Assembly (NCBI GenBank): GCA_023403845.1
Contig: JAEYDL010000004.1
Location: forward strand, 1 to 57,907
Direction of reading: 5' to 3'
From: Pseudomonadota bacterium
GTDB lineage: Bacteria > Desulfobacterota > Desulfovibrionia > Desulfovibrionales > Desulfovibrionaceae
Length of the DNA stretch: 57,907 nucleotides
In this document: positions 48,640 through 57,907 of the stretch, one piece after another
Layout: each line of letters opens with the position of its first letter
Numbering within the stretch: position 1 is the stretch's first letter
The notes under the pieces: model-generated
The model's input: the letters and a program-made list of their open reading frames with translations, nothing else
Databases searched by the model: none
Told to the model about the DNA's origin: nothing
Program-made: the position numbers and the translations under genes

Positions 48640-49633
48640 ATGAGGCTCCTTTCCCGACGCGCCGGAACACCGCGTACTCCGACCGAATGCTGCCCGCCGG
48701 ATGCCGGGAAAACAGGAAGACAAAAGCATGAATAATGCAATATGAAAAAATAAAAACGTTGAGAGAACGACAGATGCAGAAACTCCCGATAATCATAGGT
48801 CATCGGGAGTTTCACTCAATTATAATATTTCTAATTTTATGTTAATTCTGTCACAGAACAGGGTAGGTCAATCTTCTTGATGTATCAATACTATATTCTA
48901 TAAACTTCATTTATATGAACTATAACAGTACTGTTTTTCTTCAATGCATCTTTAAATAGTATGGATAAAAGATTGCCCCACTTTTATGACAGCACCTTCT
49001 TCAGCAAAAAGATTCAGGAAAAAAATACCTGTCAGGAGGCATGAATGCGCCCCTTTGCGGCTGCTCCAGCCTGACGGCAAGTTGTTCCGATCCCCCAACG
49101 ACGCTCCATGGAAAGACAATCCCAAAGGCCTGACGCCTCAGCTTCCCTTCATAGCCATCTCCGGAATTAAAAGATGTTCGGGACAACAGATTCTTTCAGG
49201 CAAAAGAATTGATTCGCTATTTGCTCAAAGGACTTGAAATTTCTCAGTCTCAGGAAGCTCTGCCTCAGTTATCAAGGATCTTTCTTGTCCTGACCGATAT
49301 CTTATTATCTTATTTAACTATTTTTATAAATAAAGCCAGCACAAACTCATGAAGCTGCCCCGGACTCCCAATCTCCCTGAGTTATGCCTCCCGCATTTTT
49401 TGGGGGTTGGAGGTCAAAACAACAAAAAACAGCGCACTCTTTACTCCAGCTCTCATCTTCCCTATCATAAATCCTGTTATCAGGTAACTTACTAATAAGA
49501 TCGCACCACCTTAAGGAACCGGGCTTGATACAGGATATAAGAATATTTATGTCCGCATACCCAACAACAGCCTATGTGAAATCCATATTGATCCGAACTC
49601 TTTTTTATTCATACGTTAAGGACGGAACGAATC
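48640..49633. other. Long divergent intergenic region between the autotransporter and the cas operon
   Basis: Nearly 1 kb with much AT-rich sequence. It should hold promoters for the autotransporter (leftward) and the cas operon (rightward; AT-rich stretch at about 49290-49330 and 49460-49600). It contains a strong hairpin at 48780-48812. A frame of 83 residues at 48986-49237 has no recognisable domain, so I leave it out. Confidence 0.5.
48780..48812 (-). promoter_or_regulatory. Strong hairpin in the probable leader of the autotransporter gene
   Basis: Perfect 11-base arms (AAACTCCCGAT and complement) around an 11-base loop, followed on the minus strand by TTTCTG. It lies 140 bases before the start codon, so it may be an attenuator or the end of an upstream transcript. 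Confidence 0.45.
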
Positions 49634-51937
49634 ATGTTCTATGGACACTCTTTACCGGAACAACCAGAATCGGCCTGGCAGACGCTGGACGAACATCATT
49701 GCGGCGTAGCTGAACTGGCGTCAGCATTTGCCGGTCACGATCTGGCCGAAACGGCAGAACTGCTCGGCAGCATTCATGATATCGGCAAGCGTTCTGACTC
49801 ATTCCAGAACAGGCTCCGCGGCAAAGGTGGAAAAGTAGATCATACAACGGCAGCCTACCTCTATCTGCTGGAAGAATGGAAAAACAGCCCCTATCCCCAG
49901 TTGGGAGAATTTCTGGCCGAGACTTTGGCCTATCCGCTGCTTGGACATCATGGGGGCATGCCGGACTATGGCAGTCAGGCGGAGGAAGGAACTCTTCAAT
50001 ACCGCATCAAAGGAAAACGAGTGAATTCAGTTCCGGACTGGAAAAAGGGCACTCTTCCACCTCTTCCTGGGGTCGATACCTTTGCTCAACAAATGAAAAA
50101 ATTCATGATGTGCGACAACGTCATGAATCCATTTGCCGCTGCATTTCTTCTTCGTATGCTCCACTCCTGTCTTGTCGACGCCGACTTTCTGGACACGGAA
50201 CGTTTTTGCTCCCCCGACAGACATGGCTTTCGCCCCGTACCGCCAGATTTGGCATCCCTGGAAAACAAACTGCTTTGTCAGCTCTCGAAAAACGGGTTCT
50301 ACTGCGATGTACCTGTGGATGAAAAACGATTGTCTGACGGAGCAAATGCACCGTGCGGCAGCCATGAGCGCCGATCTTCCATCCGGCTGGCACGCGCCCT
50401 TATGCTTCGGAACTGTCTGACCGCCGCCCAGATGCCTCCCGGGCTTTTTTCACTGACCATGCCCACAGGTGGAGGAAAAACACTGTCCTCCCTGGCTTTT
50501 GCTCTGCGTCATGCGCGTATGCATAACCTGCATCGAATTATTCTTGTCGTCCCTTATACAAGCATCATTGAGCAAAATGCTGACGTCATTCGGAATATTT
50601 TGGGTGAAGATGCAGTGCTGGAACATCACAGCCATTATGTACACCCGGAAGAAGGAATCCGAACGGAAGAATACTCAAATCTGACATATAAATTAAGCAC
50701 GGAAAACTGGGACGCTGCTGTCATCGTCACGACATCAGTACAATTTTTCGAATCTCTGTTCGACAATCGTCCCTCACGTTGCCGCAAGCTCCATAACATC
50801 GCGCGAAGCGTCGTTATTCTTGATGAAGTCCAAATGCTTCCAATACCATACCTGAAGCCATGTCTTTCCGTGCTGAAAATTCTGGCCGATAAATATGGAA
50901 GTTCCATTGTTCTCTGTACGGCGACTCAGCCCGCATTGATGAAGTCCGCTTTTTTGAAGGAAGGGTTCGAACCCCAAGATGTCCGTCCCATTATCCGCCC
51001 TCCGCTTCTTCCGGTACTGTACCGCATTTTTGAACGTTCCCAAGTGGAAAACGTCGGGAAAATGAGCGAAGACGAAATACTAAAATGCATCATGCAAGAA
51101 CGGCAGATTCTCTGCATCGTCAACTCCCGAAACCATGCGCGCGAGCTGTTTGAGCAGCTTGAAGGAGAAGAGGAAAATTTTCACCTCAGTACCCGCATGA
51201 TGCCCGCCCACCGTACACAGGTGCTGGAACGCATACGAAACAGACTTCTGAAGGGACTTCCGTGTCGGGTCATCAGCACGTCTCTCATTGAATGCGGCGT
51301 AGATATCAGTTTCCCCGTCGTGATGCGCGAAAAAAACGGACTTGACGTTCTGGCGCAGTCAGCAGGACGGTGCAACCGCGAGGGGCAGGACAAGCTTGGT
51401 CGGGTGATATGCTTTTCAACGGAAAAACCTCTCCCCAAACGAGCAGCGGAGCTGAGTCGGCGCCGGCGCGCATTCGACGAGGTTTCCTCCATGCCTGACC
51501 TGTTTGGACCGGAAGCCATACAGGCGTATTTCAAGGCCCTGTATGCTTCAAGTCAGCATCTTCTGGATGAAAAAGAAATACTTGAAAAGACCAGCAGCAC
51601 TGGTCAGAGCTTCAAATTCCAATTTGCTTCCATAGCGAGACAGTTCCGCTTCATAGAAGAGGAAACGGAAAATATCGTTATCGAGCAAGGAAAAGCTGCT
51701 GAACTTCTTCGTCAAGCAGGTCCGTACGGAGAGCTGTCTCCATCAATATTGCACCAGCTTCAGCATTTCAGCGTTCAAGTTTACCGCCATGAGCTGGAAC
51801 GCATGAAAAAGGATGGCCGCATAGAAACAAGAAACGGCTTTCTCCACGTACTGGTCGGCGGAACAGGCTACAGCGAAAAAACAGGACTTGATGTTACGCT
51901 GGAAAACGGAATCCCTGTGGAAGATCTGATGTTTTAA
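49634..51937 (+). CDS. cas3: CRISPR-associated nuclease-helicase Cas3 (type I-C)
   Basis: 767 residues. An N-terminal HD nuclease domain has SIHDIGKR (H48, D49) and HHGGMPD. A superfamily 2 helicase follows with Walker A MPTGGGKT (276-283), the DEVQ box (397-400) in place of DEAH, and the motif VI-like AQSAGRCNREG. It is recruited by the type I-C Cascade complex after target recognition and unwinds and degrades the DNA. It is the first gene of the operon; 139 bases separate it from cas5c. Confidence 0.96.
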   Translation: MFYGHSLPEQPESAWQTLDEHHCGVAELASAFAGHDLAETAELLGSIHDIGKRSDSFQNRLRGKGGKVDHTTAAYLYLLEEWKNSPYPQLGEFLAETLAYPLLGHHGGMPDYGSQAEEGTLQYRIKGKRVNSVPDWKKGTLPPLPGVDTFAQQMKKFMMCDNVMNPFAAAFLLRMLHSCLVDADFLDTERFCSPDRHGFRPVPPDLASLENKLLCQLSKNGFYCDVPVDEKRLSDGANAPCGSHERRSSIRLARALMLRNCLTAAQMPPGLFSLTMPTGGGKTLSSLAFALRHARMHNLHRIILVVPYTSIIEQNADVIRNILGEDAVLEHHSHYVHPEEGIRTEEYSNLTYKLSTENWDAAVIVTTSVQFFESLFDNRPSRCRKLHNIARSVVILDEVQMLPIPYLKPCLSVLKILADKYGSSIVLCTATQPALMKSAFLKEGFEPQDVRPIIRPPLLPVLYRIFERSQVENVGKMSEDEILKCIMQERQILCIVNSRNHARELFEQLEGEEENFHLSTRMMPAHRTQVLERIRNRLLKGLPCRVISTSLIECGVDISFPVVMREKNGLDVLAQSAGRCNREGQDKLGRVICFSTEKPLPKRAAELSRRRRAFDEVSSMPDLFGPEAIQAYFKALYASSQHLLDEKEILEKTSSTGQSFKFQFASIARQFRFIEEETENIVIEQGKAAELLRQAGPYGELSPSILHQLQHFSVQVYRHELERMKKDGRIETRNGFLHVLVGGTGYSEKTGLDVTLENGIPVEDLMF

Positions 51938-52076
51938 CTCATTTTTTATTGCGTTCTCCGTTGCGCCATCCGTATAAGTCGCATACAATCTGACCAGCCT
52001 CAATATCCGGCAGTTGGTGCAAGCATGTGCCAAACGAACAACTTTATAAAGTATCTTGGCTATACAGGAGGCTCCC

Positions 52077-52748
52077 ATGAAAGGAGTCAAAATTAAAGTA
52101 TGGGGAGACTATGCTCTGTTCACGCGCCCGGAAAATAAGGCCGAACGCATGAGTTACGATGTGCCGACTCCATCCGCAGCCAGAGGAATACTGGAGTCCA
52201 TACACTGGAAGCCCGCCATACGCTGGGTCATCGACAGGATACATGTCCTCAATCCCATCGTTTTCGCTTCAGTACGGCGTAACGAAGTCTCGCAGAAAGG
52301 CCCAACCCCGTCGACCGTAAAAAGCGCCGCCAAAAACGGGACAGCTCTGGTTCAGCTCGTCGAAGATATGCGTCAGCAACGTGCATCTCTGGTTCTACGC
52401 CATGTGGCGTACATCATCGAGGCGCACTTTGAAATGACGGAACGCGCTGGCGAAGGCGACAACGAGGGCAAGCATATCGATATATTCCGCAGACGGGCAA
52501 GGAATGGAGAATGCTTTCAGCAGCCCTGTCTGGGGTGCAGAGAATTCCCTGCCTATTTTTCTCTTCTGGAAGATCACGCTATTCCCCCCTCCTCCCTGGC
52601 AAACGATGCTCCGCGTGACCTTGGACTCATGCTTTACGATATCGACTTCGCCCATGGCATGAAGCCCATTTTCTACCGCCCCCGGCTGGAAAACGGCATC
52701 ATTGATGTGGCCCGATGGAGGGAGGAAACCTTATGTCGTCCTATCTGA
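52077..52748 (+). CDS. cas5c: Type I-C Cascade subunit and crRNA-processing nuclease Cas5c
   Basis: 223 residues from ATG 52077 with an AGGAG site. It has the Cas5 ferredoxin-like fold, seen from the opening VKIKVWGDYALFTRPENKAERMSY, followed by PSAARGILESIHWKP. In type I-C there is no Cas6; Cas5c cuts the precursor within the repeat, and no cas6 gene is found here. The stop overlaps cas8c by 16 bases. Confidence 0.95.
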   Translation: MKGVKIKVWGDYALFTRPENKAERMSYDVPTPSAARGILESIHWKPAIRWVIDRIHVLNPIVFASVRRNEVSQKGPTPSTVKSAAKNGTALVQLVEDMRQQRASLVLRHVAYIIEAHFEMTERAGEGDNEGKHIDIFRRRARNGECFQQPCLGCREFPAYFSLLEDHAIPPSSLANDAPRDLGLMLYDIDFAHGMKPIFYRPRLENGIIDVARWREETLCRPI

Positions 52749-54484
52749 ACGAGCTTTGTCGCTTTTACGACCGCCTGAGCGCGTCCCCTGAATCCGGTAT
52801 GCCACCGAAGGGCATGAGCGCTGAACAAATATCCTTTGCGCTTGTTATCTCAGAATCAGGCAAGCTGATCTCCGTAAGGGACCTGCGGGACAGCAAGGGG
52901 CGTGCCGTACGTCTTTTTGTGCCAGCCGCGGTAAAACGCTCGGTGAATGTAGCGTCTAATTTTTTGTGGGATAATACAGGGTATGTCCTCGGAATCGATG
53001 GCAAGGGGAAGCCAGAAAGAACAGCTCAAACGGCTGAAGCCTTCAAGAGCCTTCATCTCAACCTCCTCGCCTCCTGTGACGACATTCACGCCAGGGCCCT
53101 TCTGGCCTTTCTTGACGCATGGCGCCCTGAACACTTTGAAGAACTGGAAGAGAAAGAAGCCTTGCTCGACAGCAACGTCATCTTCATGCTGCAAGGTCAT
53201 GACCAATGGCTGCATGAGACGGAAACGCTCAAGACAATCTGGAATTCATCACTCAATTCGGAAGAAGAGGAAGCTGACAAGGGTATCTGCCTCATCACAG
53301 GAGAACAGGGTGTCATAGCGCCTACACATCCCTCCATCAAAGGAGTAACGGGAGCGCAGAGTTCCGGGGCCGCGCTTATTTCCTTCAACTGTCCGTCCTT
53401 CACGTCCTATGGGAAAGAACAAAATGCCAATGCCCCCGTTACGGAGAACGCCGCCCGTGCCTACACATCAGCACTGAACTACCTCCTCCAGCGTGAACAT
53501 CGGCAAACGGTGCGCATAGGCGATACCAGTATCGTATTCTGGGCAGACAAGGCCAATCCAGCGGAAAACATGCTGGCGAATTTTTTCGATCCCACTTCAG
53601 CTTCCGCATCTGCCCAGGATCAGGCACAGCTGGATCGCATAAAAGGCATCCTGAAGGAATTACGGAGAGGAGGTTCGCTCAACGACGCAGACAAGGAACT
53701 TGCCGGCGGCGCACGCTTCTTCGTCCTGGGACTCGCGCCCAATGCTGCCCGACTCAGTGTACGCTTCTGGCTGACCGACACGCTGGAAGTCATCCTGAAA
53801 CATCTGAGTCGCTGGTACGAAGACCTGAGCATGGAACGACAATTTCCTGACTCCCAGCCCGAATTTCCACCACTATGGCTGCTCTTGCTTAAGACGGTCG
53901 CAGCCCAGGAAAAGTCGGAGAATCTTCCCCCAGAACTTGGAGGCCAGATGGCCCAGGCCTTTCTTTCAGGCTCAAACTTGCCGGAAAATGCCTATACAGC
54001 CGTACTGCAGCGTATACACGCCGATAAGAATGTCGGCTACTTTCGAGCTTCCTTCATCAAGGCATATCTCTGCCGAAATAAACACGAGGAAAAAGATATG
54101 ACCACTCTGAACAGGAATGAAGACAATAAAGGCTATCGTCTGGGCAGACTTTTTGCCCTGCTGGAAAAAGCGCAGAAAGATGCTCTGGGCACGGTGAATG
54201 CGCCTCTGCGTGAACGCTACATCGGTGCGGCATCGGCAACGCCGCGTCTGGTATTTCCCATGCTTCTCCGGCTTGCTCAGCATCATGTAACTAAGGCCAA
54301 AAAAAGCAATTCCGCAAGCTACGAGGCATGGTTCAATAAAACCATGGGAGAGATAGTAGACTCAATAACAGCTTTCCCGGCTGTTCTTTCTCTGGAAGAC
54401 CAGGGGCGCTTCATGCTCGGCTACTATCATCAGACCACAGCATTTTATATGAAAAAGACCAATGCCGCTCAGGCCGAAGAATAG
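52733..54484 (+). CDS. cas8c: Type I-C Cascade large subunit Cas8c (Csd1)
   Basis: 583 residues from ATG 52733, which follows a strong GGAGGAAACC site. It matches Csd1/Cas8c over its usual length, including the SYLNELCRFYDRL start and the middle region ICLITGEQGVIAPTHPSIKGV, with the C-terminal YYHQTTAFY. It recognises the PAM and helps open the target. It overlaps cas5c and precedes cas7c by 11 bases. Confidence 0.95.
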   Translation: MSSYLNELCRFYDRLSASPESGMPPKGMSAEQISFALVISESGKLISVRDLRDSKGRAVRLFVPAAVKRSVNVASNFLWDNTGYVLGIDGKGKPERTAQTAEAFKSLHLNLLASCDDIHARALLAFLDAWRPEHFEELEEKEALLDSNVIFMLQGHDQWLHETETLKTIWNSSLNSEEEEADKGICLITGEQGVIAPTHPSIKGVTGAQSSGAALISFNCPSFTSYGKEQNANAPVTENAARAYTSALNYLLQREHRQTVRIGDTSIVFWADKANPAENMLANFFDPTSASASAQDQAQLDRIKGILKELRRGGSLNDADKELAGGARFFVLGLAPNAARLSVRFWLTDTLEVILKHLSRWYEDLSMERQFPDSQPEFPPLWLLLLKTVAAQEKSENLPPELGGQMAQAFLSGSNLPENAYTAVLQRIHADKNVGYFRASFIKAYLCRNKHEEKDMTTLNRNEDNKGYRLGRLFALLEKAQKDALGTVNAPLRERYIGAASATPRLVFPMLLRLAQHHVTKAKKSNSASYEAWFNKTMGEIVDSITAFPAVLSLEDQGRFMLGYYHQTTAFYMKKTNAAQAEE

Positions 54485-54495
54485 GGAGAAACACC

Positions 54496-55353
54496 ATGTC
54501 CGCTATCGCTCATCGCTATGATTTCGTATTGTTTTTCGATGTTCAAAACGGCAACCCCAATGGAGACCCTGATGCCGGCAACATGCCTCGCATCGATCCG
54601 GAAACCGGGTTCGGACTTGTCACCGACGTATGCCTCAAGCGCAAGGTCCGCAATTATGTCGAACTGGATAGGAATGAGAAGACTGGTTTCCGTATCTATG
54701 TACAGGAAAAGGCCGTTCTGAATCAGCGCAATGCAGAAGCGTATACAGCCCTGAACCTCAAGCCTGAAACGAAAAAGCTGCCGAAGAAGGAAGCAGAAGC
54801 TCGTGCCGTCACAAGCTGGATGTGTGAAAATTTCTACGATATCCGCACGTTCGGAGCAGTAATGAGTACGGAAGTGAACTGCGGTCAAGTACGCGGCCCC
54901 GTACAGTTCACCTTTGCCCGCAGCGAAGAACCGATCGTTCCTTCCGAGGTAAGCATTACGCGCATGGCCGTTACCAATGAAAAGGACCGCAGCAATGAAC
55001 GCACCATGGGGCGTAAATTTATCGTTCCCTATGGCTTGTATCGTATGGAAGGGTTCATTTCCGTTCCTCTGGCCGAAAAAAGCGGCTTTTCTGAAGAGGA
55101 CCTGGAACTCTTATGGGAAGCGCTTGTCAACATGTTCGAGCATGACCATTCTGCAGCCCGCGGCAAAATGAGTTCCCGCAAGCTCTTCGTATTCAAACAT
55201 GAAAAACGTATGGGCAATGCGCCTGCCCAGAAACTTTTTGACCTTGTACGGTGCCGCAGAACAAGTGAAGGGGCGGCACGGGACTTTACGGATTATGAAA
55301 TCACACTTCAGGACGGATGCCCCGAAGGCGTAACTGTGGAGGAAAAAATATAG
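54496..55353 (+). CDS. cas7c: Type I-C Cascade backbone subunit Cas7c (Csd2)
   Basis: 285 residues. It opens with the family pattern YDFVLFFDVQNGNPNGDPDAGN and continues with FGAVMSTEVNCGQVRGPVQ and MGRKFIVPYGLYR, the RNA-recognition-like core of Cas7. Several copies line the crRNA in the Cascade complex. The start has AGGGAG at good spacing. Confidence 0.96.
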   Translation: MSAIAHRYDFVLFFDVQNGNPNGDPDAGNMPRIDPETGFGLVTDVCLKRKVRNYVELDRNEKTGFRIYVQEKAVLNQRNAEAYTALNLKPETKKLPKKEAEARAVTSWMCENFYDIRTFGAVMSTEVNCGQVRGPVQFTFARSEEPIVPSEVSITRMAVTNEKDRSNERTMGRKFIVPYGLYRMEGFISVPLAEKSGFSEEDLELLWEALVNMFEHDHSAARGKMSSRKLFVFKHEKRMGNAPAQKLFDLVRCRRTSEGAARDFTDYEITLQDGCPEGVTVEEKI

Positions 55354-55354
55354 C

Positions 55355-55969
55355 ATGGACATAATGCTGTCAGCCCTGCAGCATTATGCGTTCTGCCCAA
55401 GGCAATGCGCACTTGTTCATCTTGAACAGGTGTGGGAGGACAACGCACATACGGCCGAGGGTACGTTAATGCATGAAAACGCGCATAGCGGAAAGAGCAG
55501 GATGCGCGACGGCGTGAAAATCGCCACGGATCTTGAACTGCGCTCGACCCGACTGGGGCTTCATGGCAAGGCGGATGTTGTGGAGTTCCATCGGATCGGG
55601 GCTGTATGGGTGCCTTATCCTGTGGAATACAAGAAAGGCCACCCGTACAAAGGAAGTGACGCCGACAAGGTTCAGCTTTGTGCTCAGGCTTTGTGCCTGG
55701 AGGAAATGCTTGGCATACAGATAAAAGAAGGAGCGCTCTTTTATGGAGAGACACGCCGACGACGAGTGGTGCAGTTTGATGAGAGCCTGCGGCACCGAAC
55801 AGAGGATATTGTCTCTGCCGTCCGCACCATGCTTGAATCCGGCAAGACCCCTCTGCCGAAGGCAATTCCAGGGTGTAGCTCCTGCTCGCTAAAAGAATGG
55901 TGTCTGCCTGAGTTGCTTAACTATACGGCATCAGACTATCTGCAAAAGTTATGCGAGGTTCAGCCGTGA
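55355..55969 (+). CDS. cas4: CRISPR adaptation nuclease Cas4
   Basis: 204 residues. It has the RecB-like nuclease core (GKADVVEFH, then the VEYKKG motif) and four Cys for an iron-sulfur cluster (one of C14 or C18, plus GCSSC and WC near the C-terminus). Cas4 trims new spacers at the PAM end and sets their orientation. It starts one base after cas7c and overlaps cas1 by four bases. Confidence 0.95.
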   Translation: MDIMLSALQHYAFCPRQCALVHLEQVWEDNAHTAEGTLMHENAHSGKSRMRDGVKIATDLELRSTRLGLHGKADVVEFHRIGAVWVPYPVEYKKGHPYKGSDADKVQLCAQALCLEEMLGIQIKEGALFYGETRRRRVVQFDESLRHRTEDIVSAVRTMLESGKTPLPKAIPGCSSCSLKEWCLPELLNYTASDYLQKLCEVQP

Positions 55970-56988
55970 AGCGACACTTGAATACACTGTTCGTCACAAC
56001 ACAGGACACATGGCTTTCCAAAGAGGGAGAGTGTGTTGAGATCAGGCTGGACAGAAAAAGTCTGGGCAAGATTCCTCTCCATACTCTTCAATCAATAGTC
56101 TGCTTCGGTCACGTTTCATGCAGTCAGTATCTGTTAGAACACTGTGCCAAACGTGGTGTTTCCGTAACATGGTTTACGGAATACGGGCGCTTTATGGCCT
56201 CCATGCAGGGGCCTGTTACAGGAAATGTGCTTTTACGACGGACCCAGTATCGCCTGGCGGACTCGGAGCAAGCTTCCGCTGACCTGGCCCGTTTTTTCAT
56301 TATAGGCAAAATTGCCAATTGTCGCACGGTGCTTCTGCGTCAGGCGAGGGCTGTGGAAGAGCCATCTCTTGGAGAAGCTGCAAAAAAAATGCGTGCAGTC
56401 CTGCAGAGACTGTCCCTTCCGCATACAATGGACGCCATACGGGGTATGGAGGGAGAGGCAGCCCGTATCTATTTTGATGGCTTTCCACGACTTATCAAGA
56501 AAGAATTTCGAGCCACCATGCGTTTTGAAGGAAGAAGCCGCAGGCCTCCTCAAGACGAGGTGAACTGCCTGCTCTCCTTTTTCTACGCACTGCTGGCAAA
56601 TGATATTAAAAGTGCTCTGGAAGGTGTCGGGTTGGATCCAGCTGTGGGATTTCTACATCGTGAACGTCCGGGGCGGCCGAGTCTCGCACTGGATATCATG
56701 GAGGAATTCAGGCCCTATCTTGCTGATCGTCTGGCCCTTACACTGGTAAATCGTCAACAAATTACAGCAACAGATTTCATTCAGACGGAAGTTGGCGGCT
56801 TCTGTTTAAAAGACAAGGCAAGAAAAACCCTGCTTGCTTCTTGGCAAGAGCGAAAACGCGAGGAGGTGGAACATCCCTTTTTGAAAGAAAAAATGACAGT
56901 TGGCATGTTGCTCCATATACAGGCAAGACTTCTTGCCCGATACATACGCGGGGATATGGATGCCTACCCGCCTTTTGCCATGAGGTAA
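55966..56988 (+). CDS. cas1: CRISPR integrase Cas1 (type I-C)
   Basis: 340 residues from GTG 55966, with GAGG at good spacing; the ATG at 55951 gives five more residues. The opening KRHLNTLFVTTQ is usual for type I-C Cas1. Catalytic metal ligands fit the Glu in MEGEAARIYF, the His in GFLHRERPG and the later Asp/Glu in LALDIMEEFRP. With Cas2 it inserts new spacers at the leader end. Confidence 0.96.
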   Translation: MKRHLNTLFVTTQDTWLSKEGECVEIRLDRKSLGKIPLHTLQSIVCFGHVSCSQYLLEHCAKRGVSVTWFTEYGRFMASMQGPVTGNVLLRRTQYRLADSEQASADLARFFIIGKIANCRTVLLRQARAVEEPSLGEAAKKMRAVLQRLSLPHTMDAIRGMEGEAARIYFDGFPRLIKKEFRATMRFEGRSRRPPQDEVNCLLSFFYALLANDIKSALEGVGLDPAVGFLHRERPGRPSLALDIMEEFRPYLADRLALTLVNRQQITATDFIQTEVGGFCLKDKARKTLLASWQERKREEVEHPFLKEKMTVGMLLHIQARLLARYIRGDMDAYPPFAMR

Positions 56989-56991
56989 CCC

Positions 56992-57282
56992 ATGCTTGTT
57001 GTAGTGAGCTATGACGTCAACACCGAGGATGCAGCTGGTCGTCGCAGATTGCGACGCATCTCAAAACTATGTACGAGCTGGGGCCAGAGAGTACAGTTCT
57101 CCGTATTTGAGTGCCTTCTGGATAATGCTCAGTGGATGAGATTGAGAGCGGCCCTTATGAAAGAAATGGATGAAACCAGGGACAGCCTACGCTTTTATAT
57201 TCTTGGTAACCAATGGCGTGGACACGTTGAGCACATAGGCGCAAAGCCCTCGTACGATCCCGAAGGGACGTTCATTTTTTGA
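56992..57282 (+). CDS. cas2: CRISPR adaptation protein Cas2
   Basis: 96 residues with the ferredoxin-like fold and the conserved Asp in VVSYDVN (D8). It ends with YDPEGTFIF, typical of the I-C form. It bridges two Cas1 dimers. It starts three bases after the cas1 stop and is followed by the leader. Confidence 0.97.
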   Translation: MLVVVSYDVNTEDAAGRRRLRRISKLCTSWGQRVQFSVFECLLDNAQWMRLRAALMKEMDETRDSLRFYILGNQWRGHVEHIGAKPSYDPEGTFIF

Positions 57283-57461
57283 TGCGAGAACCTCAAGTCT
57301 CCTGAAAAATCCGGCAGGCTCTCGCAACCAGTAACAATCTGCTATAACAACGAATTCTGTCTCCTTAAAAAAATATGTCTTTTTCTCGGCCCCACCGGGG
57401 GTGGTAATCGTCGGAACAGATCTTGCAACCATGTACTATTTTTGATGATTAAAGCCATACC
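57283..57461 (+). promoter_or_regulatory. CRISPR leader
   Basis: 179 bases between cas2 and the first repeat, without a gene, AT-rich near the array (A7 at about 57367 and T5 at about 57439). It should hold the array promoter and the site where Cas1-Cas2 insert new spacers. Confidence 0.8.
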
Positions 57462-57907
57462 GTCGCACCCCACGCGGGTGCGTGGATTGAAACATTTGGG
57501 CCATAGCTTGCTGATTGTTGGCTGCCATGTCGCACCCCACGCGGGTGCGTGGATTGAAACAAGATGTCTGTGTTGTCTGGCAACTTGGAACTTGGTCGCA
57601 CCCCACGCGGGTGCGTGGATTGAAACATCCGTGACCCCTCCGGTAAGCTCCTTCGGAGGGGGTCGCACCCCACGCGGGTGCGTGGATTGAAACCACAATT
57701 GCACATTTAAGATGGGCAATCTTTATCCGTCGCACCCCACGCGGGTGCGTGGATTGAAACATTCGCAGGGCCTTGAAAGGCTTTGGTCTAAACAGGTCGC
57801 ACCCCACGCGGGTGCGTGGATTGAAACATGACCACGAATATTAAGTCTGCCCATAAACTACTGTCGCACCCCACGCGGGTGCGTGGATTGAAACACGACG
57901 ACGCTGG
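57462..57907 (+). CRISPR. Type I-C CRISPR array, seven repeats visible, cut by the window end
   Basis: Seven identical 32-base repeats begin at 57462, 57529, 57595, 57662, 57729, 57796 and 57863. They start GTCGCACC and end GTGGATTGAAAC, and the inner CACCCCACGCGGGTG is a palindrome that forms the Cas5c-cut hairpin. The six complete spacers are 34 or 35 bases long; a seventh is cut at 57907. Repeat form and orientation fit the I-C cas genes upstream, and spacers nearest the leader are the newest. Confidence 0.99.

Noticed and set aside
57342..57807. Minus-strand open frames of 85-125 residues across the CRISPR array
   Set aside because: They are translations of the repeats and spacers, not genes.

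Overview
The window looks like a piece of a moderately GC-rich, anaerobic, cytochrome-rich bacterium. The best guess is a Desulfovibrionaceae-type member of the Desulfobacterota, possibly host-associated. The evidence is a cytochrome c553-like monoheme protein, a membrane-anchored multiheme cytochrome with a c3-like CX4CH heme site, an oxygen-independent cobalt-early (Cbi-type) cobalamin pathway with unusual fusions, a selenoprotein, and a type I-C CRISPR-Cas locus. This is inferred from gene content; no rRNA or tRNA gene was seen.

Layout. 1-333 is the 3' end of a UxaA/altronate-dehydratase-like gene. 781-2757 (-) is an AT-rich, probably imported nuclease-helicase (DUF2075 type) in an AT-rich pocket reaching about 3.37 kb. 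3429-6300 (-) holds a Tat-exported DUF6282 amidohydrolase-like protein and a secreted UGSC-family selenoprotein read through an in-frame TGA. 6718-8966 (-) is an OmpR/CpxA-like two-component pair. 9461-16199 (+) holds two paralogous c-di-GMP proteins (PAS, GGDEF, EAL). The first carries an in-frame (AG)16 tract near its 5' end. The second is interrupted by a G9 tract between a SnoaL-like N-terminal domain and the rest. Both look like phase-variable contingency loci, the first ON and the second OFF in this sequence. 16304-20713 (-) is a tightly coupled respiratory module: polytopic membrane protein, CydA-like protein with a C-terminal c-heme domain, and an 11-heme-site cytochrome. Its leader looks like an attenuator. 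A cytochrome c553-like gene is divergent (20994-21305). 21452-23899 (-) encodes a Tat-linked GMC flavoprotein dehydrogenase and its small subunit. 24176-28570 is a sparse stretch with an MFS transporter, a small membrane protein, a GNAT acetyltransferase and a cupin protein with a perfect palindrome upstream.

28925-42374 (+) is a cobalamin operon: cbiD, a cbiF-cbiG-cbiH fusion, cbiA fused to a P-loop kinase-like domain, a cobD-cbiP fusion, cbiB, cobT, cobS, cbiR and cobU. It covers the later corrin-ring steps, amidation, aminopropanol attachment, nucleotide-loop assembly and cobamide remodelling. 42537-45553 (-) is a LarA-like racemase gene with split UxaA-type dehydratase genes, suggesting hydroxy-acid or sugar-acid catabolism. 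45994-48639 (-) encodes an autotransporter with a repetitive Gly/Asn-rich passenger. 49634-57282 (+) is a complete type I-C cas operon (cas3, cas5c, cas8c, cas7c, cas4, cas1, cas2), followed by a leader and an array with seven repeats before the window ends.

The most unusual signals are the pair of adjacent c-di-GMP genes with different simple-sequence tracts, the UGSC selenoprotein with a plausible bacterial SECIS hairpin, the CydA-like/multiheme cytochrome operon with its leader, and the domain fusions in the cobalamin operon.
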